From Rhodococcus opacus B4 (GTDB taxonomy: Bacteria; Actinomycetota; Actinomycetes; Mycobacteriales; Mycobacteriaceae): a stretch of 64,000 bases of DNA. Location of the stretch: contig NC_012522.1 in assembly GCF_000010805.1 (NCBI RefSeq), positions 6,758,001 through 6,822,000 of the forward strand, written 5' to 3'. Positions 49,283 through 58,403 of this stretch are shown piece after piece. The first letter of the stretch is position 1; every line of letters starts with the position of its first letter. The translations under genes and the position numbers were made by a program. A model generated the notes under the pieces. The model was not told where the DNA came from, ran no database searches, and worked only from the letters and a program-made list of their open reading frames with translations.

Positions 49283-49690
49283 ATGAGCCAGACTGCAAAC
49301 CAGAAAGCCAAGCGGATTCCGCTCGGCAAGGATGCGTCCACGAAGCGTCGCCTGTCGAAGGTGCGTCGTCACTTCCGTCTCCGCAAGAAGGTCTCCGGCA
49401 CGCCCGAGCGTCCCCGCCTGGTCGTCAACCGGTCCTCGCGCCACATCCACGTCCAGCTCGTGGACGACCTTGCCGGCCACACTCTGGCAGCGGCGTCGAC
49501 CACCGAGGCGGACGTGCGTGCAGCGGACGGCGACAAGAAGGCCCTCAGTGCGAAGGTCGGTCAGCTGATCGCCGAGCGCGCGAAGGCAGCCGGTGTCGAG
49601 ACCGTCGTGTTCGACCACGGTGGACACGGCTACCACGGTCGCATCGCGGCCCTTGCGGACGCGGCTCGCGAAGGCGGGTTGAAGTTCTGA
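49283..49690 (+). CDS. rplR: 50S ribosomal protein L18
   Basis: A 135-residue L18, a 5S rRNA-binding protein. The core is [20 protein letters not shown] and [23 protein letters not shown] 49283 lies just after the rplF stop. Its TGA overlaps the start of a 12-codon reading frame leading into rpsE. Confidence 0.96.
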   Translation: MSQTANQKAKRIPLGKDASTKRRLSKVRRHFRLRKKVSGTPERPRLVVNRSSRHIHVQLVDDLAGHTLAAASTTEADVRAADGDKKALSAKVGQLIAERAKAAGVETVVFDHGGHGYHGRIAALADAAREGGLKF

Positions 49691-49728
49691 TGACCAAGAC
49701 CGAGTACATGAACGGAAGGACAGCCTGA
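49690..49728 (+). CDS. 12-codon minicistron coupling rplR to rpsE
   Basis: A tiny frame [12 protein letters not shown] begins in a TGATG overlap with the rplR stop (49688-49692) and ends in a TGATG overlap with the rpsE start (49726-49730). The ribosome site for rpsE (GGAAGGACAG) lies within it. It probably serves translational coupling rather than coding a functional peptide; expression is unproven. Confidence 0.45.
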   Translation: MTKTEYMNGRTA

Positions 49729-50384
49729 TGCCGGGACGTCAGAGGCGTGACGGCGGAAGCGGACCCGCCGGACAGAATGGCCCCAACACGGGGGACAACC
49801 GCGGCGGCGGCGACCGTCGTGGTGGCGGTCGCGACGATCGTCGCGGCGGACAGTCGGCCGAGAAGTCGAACCACATCGAGCGCGTCGTCACGATCAACCG
49901 CGTGTCGAAGGTCGTCAAGGGTGGTCGTCGCTTCAGCTTCACCGCTCTGGTGATCGTGGGCGACGGCAACGGACTGGTCGGCGTCGGCTACGGCAAGGCC
50001 AAGGAAGTTCCTGCGGCCATCCAGAAGGGCGTCGAGGAGGCTCGCAAGAGCTTCTTCCGCGTGCCGATGATCGGCAGCACCATCACGCACCCGGTTCAGG
50101 GTGAGGCCGCAGCGGGCGTCGTCATGCTGCGTCCGGCAAGCCCCGGTACCGGTGTCATCGCCGGTGGCGCGGTGCGTGCCGTGCTGGAATGCGCCGGCAT
50201 CCACGACATTCTGTCGAAGTCGCTCGGTAGCGACAACGCCATCAATGTTGTGCATGCGACCGTTGCTGCGCTCAAGGGCCTGCAGCGCCCCGAGGAAGTT
50301 GCCGCTCGCCGCGGTCTCGCCCTCGAGGACGTTGCCCCCGCCGGCATGCTGCGTGCGCGCGCACAGGCTGGGAGCGTGAAGTAA
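49728..50384 (+). CDS. rpsE: 30S ribosomal protein S5
   Basis: A 218-residue S5, a decoding-accuracy protein. The N-terminal 40 residues form a Gly/Arg/Asp-rich low-complexity extension ([15 protein letters not shown] region) beyond the E. coli form. The core [22 protein letters not shown] and the double-stranded RNA-binding fold follow. The stop overlaps rpmD (TAATG). Confidence 0.97.
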   Translation: MPGRQRRDGGSGPAGQNGPNTGDNRGGGDRRGGGRDDRRGGQSAEKSNHIERVVTINRVSKVVKGGRRFSFTALVIVGDGNGLVGVGYGKAKEVPAAIQKGVEEARKSFFRVPMIGSTITHPVQGEAAAGVVMLRPASPGTGVIAGGAVRAVLECAGIHDILSKSLGSDNAINVVHATVAALKGLQRPEEVAARRGLALEDVAPAGMLRARAQAGSVK

Positions 50385-50563
50385 TGGCCGAACTCAAGGT
50401 CACTCAGATCAAGAGCACCATCGGTACCAAGCAGAACCAGCGGAACTCGCTGCGCACCCTCGGCTTGAAGGGCATCCGTCAGACGGTTGTCCGCGAGGAC
50501 AATGCCCAGAACCGCGGTCTGATCAACGTGGTGCGCCACCTCGTCACAGTTGAGGAGGTCTAA
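50384..50563 (+). CDS. rpmD: 50S ribosomal protein L30
   Basis: A 59-residue L30, translated directly from the sequence: it begins [19 protein letters not shown] and ends [10 protein letters not shown]. It starts at ATG 50384 overlapping the rpsE TAA and ends two bases before rplO. The position S5-L30-L15 is the standard spc order. The conserved core [14 protein letters not shown] confirms it. Confidence 0.95.
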
Positions 50564-50565
50564 CC

Positions 50566-51006
50566 ATGACCATCAAACTGCATCACCTGCGCCCCGCGCC
50601 GGGAGCCAAGACCGAGAAGACTCGCGTCGGTCGTGGTGAAGGTTCCAAGGGTAAGACCGCAGGCCGCGGCACGAAGGGCACCAAGGCCCGCAAGAACGTG
50701 CCCGCCGCCTTCGAGGGTGGACAGATGCCGCTGCACATGCGTCTGCCCAAGCTCAAGGGTTTCACCAACCCGTTCCGCACCGAGTACCAGGTCGTCAACG
50801 TCGGCGACATCGCCCGTCTGTTCCCCGAGGGTGGACAGGTCACGGTCGAGGACCTCGTTGCCAAGGGTGCCGTTCGCAAGAACCAGCTCGTCAAGGTTCT
50901 CGGCGACGGCGACCTGACTGTCGCCGTCCAGGTGACGGTCGACAAGTTCACCGGCTCCGCCAAGGAGAAGATCGCTGCTGCCGGTGGTACCGCCACCGAG
51001 CTGTGA
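50566..51006 (+). CDS. rplO: 50S ribosomal protein L15
   Basis: A 146-residue L15, a late 50S assembly protein with a Gly-rich basic N-terminal extension ([21 protein letters not shown]) and a globular C-terminus. The ribosome site GAGGAGG lies in the end of rpmD. It is the last r-protein of the spc segment and is followed by a perfect 16-bp hairpin. Confidence 0.97.
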
Positions 51007-51027
51007 GCTATCACCGCTAGCCAGTAG

Positions 51028-51064
51028 ATGGCCGCAGTACAGCCTCGCGCTGTACTGCGGCCAT
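51028..51064 (+). terminator. Perfect 16-bp stem-loop between rplO and secY
   Basis: ATGGCCGCAGTACAGC (51028-51043) and GCTGTACTGCGGCCAT (51049-51064) flank a 5-nt loop; TT follows. It is placed 21 bp after rplO and is a strong terminator candidate, implying that secY-adk-map has its own promoter in 51065-51196. That stretch contains TTGCCA (51115) and a tandem TAGAGTTC repeat (51125-51140), but no clean promoter. Confidence 0.8.
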
Positions 51065-51196
51065 TTGCGGCTGTACGGGCGGCAGTGCCGCAGGTCTCCC
51101 AGCTGTGCGTTCAGTTGCCACTGTTAGAGTTCTAGAGTTCATTCACGGACAAGTCGCTCACGACTTCGTCTCCCCACCGTCGTGCCAGGAGGATCT

Positions 51197-52510
51197 TTGC
51201 TTTCCGCCTTCGTCTCGGCCCTCAGGACCCCGGACCTGAGGCGGAAGATCCTCATCGCGCTCGGTCTCGTTGCGCTGTATCGCATCGGCGCGGTGATCCC
51301 GTCGCCGGGCGTCGACTACGGCAACGTGCGAGCCTGCGTCGATCAGCTGTCGGGCGGCGACTCCGCGGGCATCTACTCGCTGATCAACCTGTTCTCCGGC
51401 GGTGCACTGCTGCAGCTGTCGATCTTCGCGATCGGCATCATGCCGTACATCACGGCCAGCATCATCGTCCAGCTGTTGACGGTCGTCATTCCGAAGTTCG
51501 AGGAACTCCGGAAGGAAGGCCAGTCCGGCCAGGCGAAGATGACGCAGTACACGCGCTATCTGTCGATCGCACTCGCGATCCTGCAGGCCACCGGCATCGT
51601 GGCGCTCGCGTCGCGCGGCCAGCTGCTGCAGGGATGCCAGGAAGAGATCATCGCCGACAAGAGCATCTTCGGCCTCGTGATCATCGTGCTGGTCATGACC
51701 GCGGGCGCTGCCCTCGTCATGTGGTTCGGCGAGGTCATCACCGAGCGCGGAGTCGGCAACGGCATGTCGCTGCTGATCTTCTCGGGTATCGCGTCCCGCC
51801 TGCCCTCCGAGGGCAAGGCCATCCTGGACAGCCGCGGGGGACTGATCTTCGCGATCATCTGTGTCGCGGCGCTCGCCATCATCGCCGGCGTCGTCTTCGT
51901 CGAGCAGGGGCAGCGGCGCATCCCGGTGCAGTACGCCAAGCGCATGGTCGGCCGCAAGATGTACGGCGGTTCGTCGACGTACCTGCCGCTCAAGGTCAAC
52001 CAGGCCGGCATCATCCCGGTCATCTTCGCGTCCTCGCTGCTGTACCTGCCGAACCTCATCGCGCAGCTCACCGGTGCCACGTCCTCGGCCGATCCCAGCT
52101 GGTGGCAGCGGATCATCAACGAGTACCTGGTGAATCCGAACAACCCGGTGTACATCGTGATCTACTTCGCGCTGATCGTGTTCTTCGTGTTCTTCTACGT
52201 CGCGATCACGTTCAATCCGGAAGAGCGCGCCGACGAGATGAAGAAGTTCGGCGGCTTCATCCCCGGTATCCGCCCGGGTCGCCCCACCGCGGACTACCTG
52301 AATTACGTGCTCAACCGCATCACCGTTCCCGGCTCGATCTACCTGGGTCTGATCGCGGTGCTGCCCCACTTCTTCCTGTCCGGAAGCCAGACCTCCAGCA
52401 GCATCTTCGGTGGTGCGGCCGTGCTGATTCTCGTCAGCGTCGCCCTGGACACGGTCAAGCAGATCGAAAGTCAATTGATGCAACGTAACTACGAAGGGTT
52501 CCTCAAGTGA
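51197..52510 (+). CDS. secY: Preprotein translocase subunit SecY
   Basis: A 437-residue SecY, the ten-helix channel of the Sec translocon in the cell membrane. It begins [19 protein letters not shown] chose TTG 51197, preceded four bases by AGGAGG; the GTG 15 bases earlier overlaps that site. Hydrophobic helices and the plug region ([16 protein letters not shown]) are present. Its stop overlaps adk (GTGA), giving the secY-adk-map order common in Gram-positives. Confidence 0.97.
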   Translation: MLSAFVSALRTPDLRRKILIALGLVALYRIGAVIPSPGVDYGNVRACVDQLSGGDSAGIYSLINLFSGGALLQLSIFAIGIMPYITASIIVQLLTVVIPKFEELRKEGQSGQAKMTQYTRYLSIALAILQATGIVALASRGQLLQGCQEEIIADKSIFGLVIIVLVMTAGAALVMWFGEVITERGVGNGMSLLIFSGIASRLPSEGKAILDSRGGLIFAIICVAALAIIAGVVFVEQGQRRIPVQYAKRMVGRKMYGGSSTYLPLKVNQAGIIPVIFASSLLYLPNLIAQLTGATSSADPSWWQRIINEYLVNPNNPVYIVIYFALIVFFVFFYVAITFNPEERADEMKKFGGFIPGIRPGRPTADYLNYVLNRITVPGSIYLGLIAVLPHFFLSGSQTSSSIFGGAAVLILVSVALDTVKQIESQLMQRNYEGFLK

Positions 52511-53052
52511 GACTTGTCCTCCTTGGTCCTCCCGGTGCAGGCAAGGGCACCCAGGCCGCGATTCTGTCCGAGAAGCTCGGCGTCCCGCACATCTCGACGG
52601 GCGACCTGTTCCGCGCGAACATCGGCCAGGCCACCCCTCTCGGCCTCGAGGCGAAGAAGTACCTGGACGCCGGGGACCTGGTTCCCAGCGAGATCACCAA
52701 CAACATGGTGAAGGCCCGCGTCGGCGAGCCGGACGCGGCCAACGGCTTCCTGCTGGACGGCTTCCCCCGGACCGTCGACCAGGCCCAGGCGCTCGAGGCG
52801 ATCCTGGCCGAGCTGAACACCAAGCTCGACGCAGTGCTGTCGTTCATCGTCGACGAAGACGTCGTCGTCGAGCGGATGCTGGCCCGTGGCCGCGCCGACG
52901 ACAAGGAAGACGTCATCCGCAACCGGCTCCGGGTGTACCGCGAGGAGACCGCGCCGCTGCTCGATCACTACAAGGAGCAGCTGGTGACCGTCGACGCCCT
53001 CGGTGAGGTCGACGAGGTCAACGCTCGCGCACTGGCAGCGCTGGGCAAGTAA
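52507..53052 (+). CDS. adk: Adenylate kinase, short form
   Basis: A 181-residue adenylate kinase (ATP + AMP to 2 ADP). The P-loop is [11 protein letters not shown] near residues 6-16, and the AMP site includes HISTGDLFR and GFPRTVDQA. It is the short type lacking the zinc-type LID insertion, as in mycobacteria. The GTG at 52507 overlaps the secY stop; the TAA overlaps map. Confidence 0.97.
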   Translation: MRLVLLGPPGAGKGTQAAILSEKLGVPHISTGDLFRANIGQATPLGLEAKKYLDAGDLVPSEITNNMVKARVGEPDAANGFLLDGFPRTVDQAQALEAILAELNTKLDAVLSFIVDEDVVVERMLARGRADDKEDVIRNRLRVYREETAPLLDHYKEQLVTVDALGEVDEVNARALAALGK

Positions 53053-53849
53053 TGGGCTTCGGGCGTAAGCGCAAGGTCGTTCCGTTCCGGACCGCGGGCG
53101 AGCTGGACGCGATGGCGGCCGCCGGTGCCATCGTCGGTGCTGCTCTGGTGGCGGTCCGCGAAGCGGCGAAGCCGGGTGTGAGCACGCTCGAACTCGACGA
53201 GGTGGCCGAGTCGGTCATCCGCGGCGCCGGCGCCGTGCCGTCGTTCAAGGGCTACCACGGGTTCAGCGGGTCGATCTGTTCGTCCGTGAACGATCGCGTG
53301 GTGCACGGGATTCCCTCGGCAGAAGACATTCTCGCCGAGGGAGACCTCGTCTCCATCGACTGCGGCGCCATTCTGGACGGTTGGCACGGCGACTCTGCGT
53401 GGACCTTCGGCGTCGGCGACATCATCGAAGCGGACGAGCAGCTCAGTGAGGCCACCCGGCTGTCGATGGAGGCGGGGATCGCGGCGATGCTGCCCGGCAA
53501 CCGGCTCACCGACATCTCGCATGCGATCGAACTCGGCACCCGCGCCGCCGAGGTCGCGCACGACCGCAAGTACGGCATCGTCGACGGCTACGGCGGTCAC
53601 GGCATCGGCCGGGAAATGCACATGGAGCCGTTCCTCGCCAACGAGGGAGCCCCGGGCAAGGGGCCCCAGCTGGTGGTCGGATCCGTTCTCGCGATCGAAC
53701 CGATGCTGACCCTCGGCACCACGGATACCGTTGTCCTCGAAGATGATTGGACCGTCGTGACCGCGGACGGCACCCGTGCCGCCCATTGGGAGCACACGGT
53801 CGCCGTCACCGACGACGGACCGCGCATCCTCACCCTGCGTCCGGAGTAG
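53052..53849 (+). CDS. map: Methionine aminopeptidase, type I
   Basis: A 265-residue type I methionine aminopeptidase that removes N-terminal Met from new proteins. Metal ligands are recognisable: two Asp in [17 protein letters not shown], His in GHGIGREMH, Glu in IEPML and Glu in WEHTVAV. His in FKGYHGFSG is the family substrate-binding residue. There is no N-terminal SH3-binding extension. It is coupled to adk and convergent with dtd, 17 bp apart. Confidence 0.96.
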   Translation: MGFGRKRKVVPFRTAGELDAMAAAGAIVGAALVAVREAAKPGVSTLELDEVAESVIRGAGAVPSFKGYHGFSGSICSSVNDRVVHGIPSAEDILAEGDLVSIDCGAILDGWHGDSAWTFGVGDIIEADEQLSEATRLSMEAGIAAMLPGNRLTDISHAIELGTRAAEVAHDRKYGIVDGYGGHGIGREMHMEPFLANEGAPGKGPQLVVGSVLAIEPMLTLGTTDTVVLEDDWTVVTADGTRAAHWEHTVAVTDDGPRILTLRPE

Positions 53850-53866
53850 CGACCGCCTGCGGGGTT

Positions 53867-54304
53867 CTACACGTCGATCAGCAGCGTCACCGGGCCGTCG
53901 TTGACGAGGCTGATCTCCATGTGCTCGCCGAACACACCCGTCTCGACGGTTGCGCCCAGCTCGCGCAGGGCGCCGGTGAACTCGTCCACCAGTGGTTCCG
54001 CCACGGGCCTCGGCGCCGCGGCGGACCAGGACGGGCGCCTGCCCCGGCGGGTGTCCGCCATCAGCGTGAACTGACTGGCGACGAGCACCGGTGCGTCGAG
54101 GTCGGCGGCGGACTGCTCGTTCTCCAGGATGCGCATGGTCCACACCTTCCTCGCGAGCAGAGCCGCCTTCGCCTCGTCGTCCGTGTGGGTGACGCCGACC
54201 AGGACGAGCAGGCCGTGGCCGCCGGCCGGGGGAGTGATCCGTCCCACCTCGTCGCCGTCCACCCGGACCGACGCGGACGTCACTCGCTGAACCAGGGCGC
54301 GCAC
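53867..54304 (-). CDS. dtd: D-aminoacyl-tRNA deacylase
   Basis: A 145-residue DTD, which hydrolyses D-amino acids from mischarged tRNA. It begins [16 protein letters not shown], and the SQFTLMAD and [10 protein letters not shown] (Gly-cisPro) motifs that form the active site are present. Start GTG 54304 follows AAGGACGG. It is the only minus-strand gene inside the ribosomal superoperon, splitting map from infA and sharing a 265-bp divergent promoter region with infA. Confidence 0.93.
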   Translation of the reverse strand: MRALVQRVTSASVRVDGDEVGRITPPAGGHGLLVLVGVTHTDDEAKAALLARKVWTMRILENEQSAADLDAPVLVASQFTLMADTRRGRRPSWSAAAPRPVAEPLVDEFTGALRELGATVETGVFGEHMEISLVNDGPVTLLIDV

Positions 54305-54385
54305 GTACACCGTCCTTCGAGTCGTGACCGGGTGGGTCGGGACGCGGAATTCTCGTGGACGAGTGGGTCCGCCCGGGGACCGCAT

Positions 54386-54414
54386 TTGGCCTGGTGAGCA
54401 ATTTCCCGTAACAT
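54386..54414 (+). promoter_or_regulatory. Sigma-A promoter of infA
   Basis: TTGGCC (54386-54391), a 17-bp spacer and TAACAT (54409-54414). Hexamers and spacing fit a housekeeping promoter and imply a leader of about 150 nt before infA at 54570. This promoter would restart transcription after the opposing dtd gene. Confidence 0.65.
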
Positions 54415-54569
54415 GGATCAACGGTGCGCTATGCGTGCCGGTTGTCTGCGTGCCCAGTGCCGGATTCGATCCGGATTGTTCATGTTTCGGCCGGTGAAGA
54501 TCCCATTGGGCGCCACGGTAACGGAAACAGATGCAATAAGCACGCCAAACCACATGGATCGCGGAGGAT

Positions 54570-54791
54570 ATGGCTAAGAAAGACGGGGCCATCGAGGTCG
54601 AGGGACGAGTAGTCGAGCCGCTGCCCAATGCGATGTTCCGCATTGAGCTCGAGAACGGCCACAAGGTTCTCGCCCACATCAGCGGAAAGATGCGTCAGCA
54701 CTACATTCGCATCCTCCCGGAAGATCGCGTTGTCGTAGAGCTCTCGCCCTACGACTTGTCGCGCGGACGCATCGTTTACCGGTACAAGTAA
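54570..54791 (+). CDS. infA: Translation initiation factor IF-1
   Basis: A 73-residue IF-1, an OB-fold protein binding the A-site of the 30S subunit. [20 protein letters not shown] and [16 protein letters not shown] are near-invariant. GCGGAGGAT precedes the ATG at 54570. It begins the alpha-type segment infA-rpmJ-rpsM-rpsK-rpsD-rpoA-rplQ. Confidence 0.98.
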
Positions 54792-54878
54792 AAGCTTCCC
54801 CGCCCGACCAGGTCGGGGAGAAGTACGTCCGCTGCGGCTCTGCGTAGTGGGCTGCCACAAAACAGGAGATCAGAAGAC

Positions 54879-54992
54879 GTGAAGGTTCAGCCGAGCGTCA
54901 AGAAGATCTGCGAAAAGTGCAAGGTGATCCGTCGTAACGGCCGGGTCATGGTGATCTGCGAGAACCTGCGCCACAAGCAGCGTCAGGGCTAG
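54879..54992 (+). CDS. rpmJ: 50S ribosomal protein L36, zinc-binding form
   Basis: A 37-residue L36, read directly: [18 protein letters not shown] followed by [18 protein letters not shown]. Three cysteines and one histidine (CEKC, C27, H32) make the zinc-binding C+ form. The start is GTG 54879 after AGGAGATCAGAAGAC. It lies 87 bp after infA. Confidence 0.96.
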   Translation: MKVQPSVKKICEKCKVIRRNGRVMVICENLRHKQRQG

Positions 54993-55213
54993 ATCTCCGC
55001 TTTTCGAGGATCTGCTTGGCAACAAGCAAAGATGACCTCCCAGCACCAGCCAGTACTTCCGGCTTTCGAGCAGGTACTGGTTCACCCCCGGCACGGAGGC
55101 CGGGGCCCCACTGAGTTAGTTGAAGCATTGTCGGTCGCGAGACCGCCGACGTTTGAAGAGGCACAGGGGATGGACTGGGAGCAGACCTCCGCACACCGAT
55201 AGGAAATGCCGAC
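54993..55213 (+). promoter_or_regulatory. Structured leader before rpsM
   Basis: The 221-bp gap holds several stem-loops: TGCTTG-GCAA-CAAGCA (55013 area), CCAGTAC with GTACTGG (55050-55081 area) and CCCCGGC with GCCGGGG (55087-55107 area). This is the position of the S4-regulated leader in other bacteria, but no known S4-binding fold can be recognised by eye. No clear promoter was seen. Confidence 0.4.
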
Positions 55214-55588
55214 ATGGCACGTCTCGCAGGTGTCGATCTTCCCCGTGAAAAGCGGATGGAGATCGCACTTACTTACATCTACGGCATCGGCCGTACCCGC
55301 TCCAAGGAGATCCTGGACGCCACCGGCGTCAGCCCGGATCTGCGGAGCAAGGATCTCTCGGACGAGGATCTGGCCAAGCTCCGCGAGTACATCGAGGAGT
55401 CGCTGAAGGTCGAGGGTGACCTTCGCCGCGAGGTTCAGGCCGACATCCGACGCAAGATCGAGATCGGCTGCTACCAGGGCCTGCGCCACCGTCGTGGTCT
55501 GCCCGTGCGTGGTCAGCGCACCAAGACCAACGCCCGCACCCGTAAGGGTCCGAAGCGCACCATTGCAGGCAAGAAGAAGGCGAAGTAA
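55214..55588 (+). CDS. rpsM: 30S ribosomal protein S13
   Basis: A 124-residue S13 of the 30S head, forming inter-subunit bridges with the 50S. It begins [20 protein letters not shown], and the C-terminal basic tail ([14 protein letters not shown]) reaches the P-site. ATG 55214 has AGGAAATG upstream. Its TAA overlaps the rpsK ATG. Confidence 0.97.
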   Translation: MARLAGVDLPREKRMEIALTYIYGIGRTRSKEILDATGVSPDLRSKDLSDEDLAKLREYIEESLKVEGDLRREVQADIRRKIEIGCYQGLRHRRGLPVRGQRTKTNARTRKGPKRTIAGKKKAK

Positions 55589-56001
55589 TGCCCCCCAAGT
55601 CACGTAGCACCGGTCCGAAGAAGACCCAGAAGGCGCGTCGCAGGGACAAGAAGAACGTCCCGCACGGCGCCGCTCACATCAAGAGCACGTTCAACAACAC
55701 CATCGTGTCCATCACGGACCCCGCCGGAAACGTGATTTCCTGGGCGTCCTCGGGACACGTCGGCTTCAAGGGTTCGCGTAAGTCGACCCCGTTCGCCGCC
55801 CAGCTGGCCGCAGAGAACGCAGCCCGCAAGGCGCAGGAGCACGGTGTCAAGAAGGTCGACGTCTTCGTCAAGGGCCCCGGCTCCGGCCGTGAGACCGCGA
55901 TCCGCTCGCTTCAGGCCGCAGGCCTCGAGGTCGGCACCATCTCCGATGTCACCCCCCAGCCGCACAACGGCTGCCGTCCGCCCAAGCGGCGTCGGGTCTA
56001 G
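55588..56001 (+). CDS. rpsK: 30S ribosomal protein S11
   Basis: A 137-residue S11 of the 30S platform. [35 protein letters not shown] and the C-terminal [16 protein letters not shown] are characteristic. It is coupled to rpsM by a TAATG overlap and followed by rpsD after 22 bp. Confidence 0.97.
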   Translation: MPPKSRSTGPKKTQKARRRDKKNVPHGAAHIKSTFNNTIVSITDPAGNVISWASSGHVGFKGSRKSTPFAAQLAAENAARKAQEHGVKKVDVFVKGPGSGRETAIRSLQAAGLEVGTISDVTPQPHNGCRPPKRRRV

Positions 56002-56023
56002 CGGGAAGGATAGGTAGAAGAAA

Positions 56024-56629
56024 ATGGCACGTTATACCGGACCCATCACCCGCAAGTCGCGTCGTCTGCGCGTCGACCTCGTTGGAGGCGACCAGGCGTT
56101 CGAGCGTCGTCCCTACCCGCCGGGCCAGCACGGCCGCGCGCGGATCAAGGAGAGCGAATACCTGCTCCAGCTGCAGGAGAAGCAGAAGGCTCGCTTCACC
56201 TACGGCGTCATGGAGAAGCAGTTCCGCCTGTACTACAAGGAGGCGAACAACCGCCCCGGTAAGACCGGTGAGAACCTGCTCCGCATCCTGGAGTCGCGTC
56301 TCGACAACGTCGTGTACCGCGCCGGACTGGCTCGCACCCGCCGCCAGGCCCGTCAGCTGGTCACGCACGGTCACCTTCTCGTGAACAACAAGAAGGTCGA
56401 CATCCCCAGCTACCGCGTCTCCCAGTACGACATCATCGATGTCAAGGAGAAGTCGCTGTCCACGCTTCCCTTCCAGGTTGCGCGCGAGACCCAGGGCGAT
56501 CGCCCGATCCCGGGTTGGCTGCAGGTTGTCGGTGGACGTCTCCGGGTTCTGGTTCACCAGCTTCCCGAGCGTGCGCAGATCGACGTTCCGCTGCAGGAAC
56601 AGCTCATCGTCGAGTACTACTCGAAGTAG
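56024..56629 (+). CDS. rpsD: 30S ribosomal protein S4
   Basis: A 201-residue S4, a primary 16S rRNA-binding and assembly protein. An S4 domain (RLDNVVYRAGLARTRRQARQ) is present, and no zinc-ribbon cysteines occur at the N-terminus, so it is the cysteine-free form. The end LIVEYYSK is typical. It is separated from rpoA by two stem-loops. Confidence 0.97.
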   Translation: MARYTGPITRKSRRLRVDLVGGDQAFERRPYPPGQHGRARIKESEYLLQLQEKQKARFTYGVMEKQFRLYYKEANNRPGKTGENLLRILESRLDNVVYRAGLARTRRQARQLVTHGHLLVNNKKVDIPSYRVSQYDIIDVKEKSLSTLPFQVARETQGDRPIPGWLQVVGGRLRVLVHQLPERAQIDVPLQEQLIVEYYSK

Positions 56630-56640
56630 GCCTGTCGACT

Positions 56641-56682
56641 CGTGCGCCTTTCCGGTAGTTCCGACTACCGGAAAGGCGCACG
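56641..56682 (+). terminator. Perfect 18-bp stem-loop between rpsD and rpoA
   Basis: CGTGCGCCTTTCCGGTAG (56641-56658) and CTACCGGAAAGGCGCACG (56665-56682) pair perfectly around a 6-nt loop. A second smaller hairpin, GGGCGTC/GACGCCC (56707-56728), follows, just before the rpoA ribosome site. The first has terminator strength without a U-tract; the second could mask rpoA translation. Processing or attenuation between rpsD and rpoA is likely. Confidence 0.7.
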
Positions 56683-56745
56683 GGCACGAAGTGCCTTTCC
56701 CATCGTGGGCGTCAAATAGCGGACGCCCGTACAGGAGGAAATCCA

Positions 56746-57807
56746 ATGCTCATTTCTCAGCGACCCACGCTGACCGAAGAGGTCATCGCTGACAACCGCT
56801 CGAAGTTCGTCATCGAGCCCCTCGAGCCAGGCTTCGGGTACACCCTCGGCAATTCGCTCCGCCGCACGCTGCTCTCGTCGATTCCCGGCGCTGCTGTCAC
56901 CAGCATCCGCATCGATGGCGTTCTGCACGAGTTCACCACAGTTCCCGGTGTGAAGGAAGATGTCACCGACATCATCCTGAACCTCAAGGGCCTCGTCGTG
57001 AGCTCCGAAGAGGACGAGCCGGTCACCATGTACGTCCGCAAGCAGGGCCCCGGCGCTGTGACCGCAGGCGACATCGTGCCCCCGGCCGGCGTCACCGTGA
57101 ACAACCCGGATCTGCACATCGCCACCCTGAACGACAAGGGAAAGCTGGAGATCGAGCTCGTCGTCGAGCGCGGTCGCGGCTATGTCCCCGCCGTCCAGAA
57201 CAAGGCGTCCGGCGCCGAGATCGGCCGTATCCCGGTCGACTCGATCTACTCGCCGGTGCTCAAGGTCACCTACAAGGTGGAGGCCACCCGTGTCGAGCAG
57301 CGCACCGACTTCGATCGGCTCGTGCTCGATGTGGAAACCAAGAACTCCATCACCGCTCGGGACGCGCTCGCTTCTGCGGGCAAGACCCTGGTTGAGCTCT
57401 TCGGCCTGGCCCGTGAGCTGAACGTCGAAGCAGAAGGCATCGAGATCGGACCCTCGCCCGCCGAGGCCGATCACATTGCTTCGTTCGGACTGCCCATCGA
57501 GGACCTGGACCTGACGGTCCGTTCCTACAACTGCCTCAAGCGCGAGGGTGTTCACACCGTCGGTGAGCTTGTCGGCCGTACCGAGTCCGATCTGCTCGAC
57601 ATCCGCAACTTCGGACAGAAGTCCATCGACGAGGTGAAGGTCAAGCTGCATTCGCTCGGCCTGGCCCTCAAGGACAGCCCCGCATCCTTCGATCCCACCA
57701 CCGTTGCCGGCTACGACGCCGCCACCGGAACGTGGAGCGACACGGACGCCGGTTCCTTCGGTGATGCCGAGGGCACCGAGGACTACGCCGAGACCGAACA
57801 GCTGTAG
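56746..57807 (+). CDS. rpoA: RNA polymerase alpha subunit
   Basis: A 353-residue alpha subunit. The N-terminal dimerisation domain (about 1-230; [20 protein letters not shown]) nucleates polymerase assembly. The C-terminal domain (about 250-315; [20 protein letters not shown]) binds UP elements and activators. The end is an acidic tail ([14 protein letters not shown]). AGGAGGAAATCC precedes the ATG at 56746. Confidence 0.98.
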   Translation: MLISQRPTLTEEVIADNRSKFVIEPLEPGFGYTLGNSLRRTLLSSIPGAAVTSIRIDGVLHEFTTVPGVKEDVTDIILNLKGLVVSSEEDEPVTMYVRKQGPGAVTAGDIVPPAGVTVNNPDLHIATLNDKGKLEIELVVERGRGYVPAVQNKASGAEIGRIPVDSIYSPVLKVTYKVEATRVEQRTDFDRLVLDVETKNSITARDALASAGKTLVELFGLARELNVEAEGIEIGPSPAEADHIASFGLPIEDLDLTVRSYNCLKREGVHTVGELVGRTESDLLDIRNFGQKSIDEVKVKLHSLGLALKDSPASFDPTTVAGYDAATGTWSDTDAGSFGDAEGTEDYAETEQL

Positions 57808-57834
57808 CTCACGGTCCTTTACTAGGAGATCATC

Positions 57835-58398
57835 ATGCCCAAGCCCAAGAAGGGTGCCCGCTTCGGCGGGTCGGCTTCGCACCAGAAGGCGATCTTCGCC
57901 AATCTGGCTACCGCGCTCTTCGAGCACGGCCGCATCACCACCACGGAGTCCAAGGCCAAGGCCCTGCGCCCCTACGCCGAGAAGCTCGTCACGCACGCCA
58001 AGGCAGGAACCCTGGCGCACCGTCGCGAGGTTCTGAAGGTCATTCGCAACAAGGATGTCGTGCACACCCTGTTCGCGGAGATCGGCCCGTTCTACGCCGA
58101 TCGTGACGGCGGCTACACCCGCATCATCAAGACGGTCCCCCGTAAGGGCGACAACGCGCCGATGGCGATCATCGAGCTCGTCAAGGAGAAGACCGTCACC
58201 TCCGAGGCCGACCGCGCCCGTCGCGTGAAGGCATCGCAGGATGCGCCGGCTGCTGCTCCCGCCGAGGAGAACGTCGTCGAGGCCGTCGAGGCCGAGGCAA
58301 CCGACGCCGAGGTCGAGAACGCTGACGCCGTCGTCGAGGCCATCGAGGACGAGACCGCGGCCGACGCTCCCGAGGCCGAAGAGGCCAAGAAGGACTAG
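57835..58398 (+). CDS. rplQ: 50S ribosomal protein L17 with acidic C-terminal extension
   Basis: A 187-residue L17. The conserved core (about 1-120; [37 protein letters not shown]) is followed by about 60 residues very rich in Glu, Asp and Ala, absent from E. coli L17 (127 residues). Similar tails occur in related actinobacteria; their function is unknown. It is the last r-protein of the superoperon. A near-perfect 17-bp hairpin begins 30 bp after its stop. Confidence 0.96.
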   Translation: MPKPKKGARFGGSASHQKAIFANLATALFEHGRITTTESKAKALRPYAEKLVTHAKAGTLAHRREVLKVIRNKDVVHTLFAEIGPFYADRDGGYTRIIKTVPRKGDNAPMAIIELVKEKTVTSEADRARRVKASQDAPAAAPAEENVVEAVEAEATDAEVENADAVVEAIEDETAADAPEAEEAKKD

Positions 58399-58403
58399 TC
58401 CAC

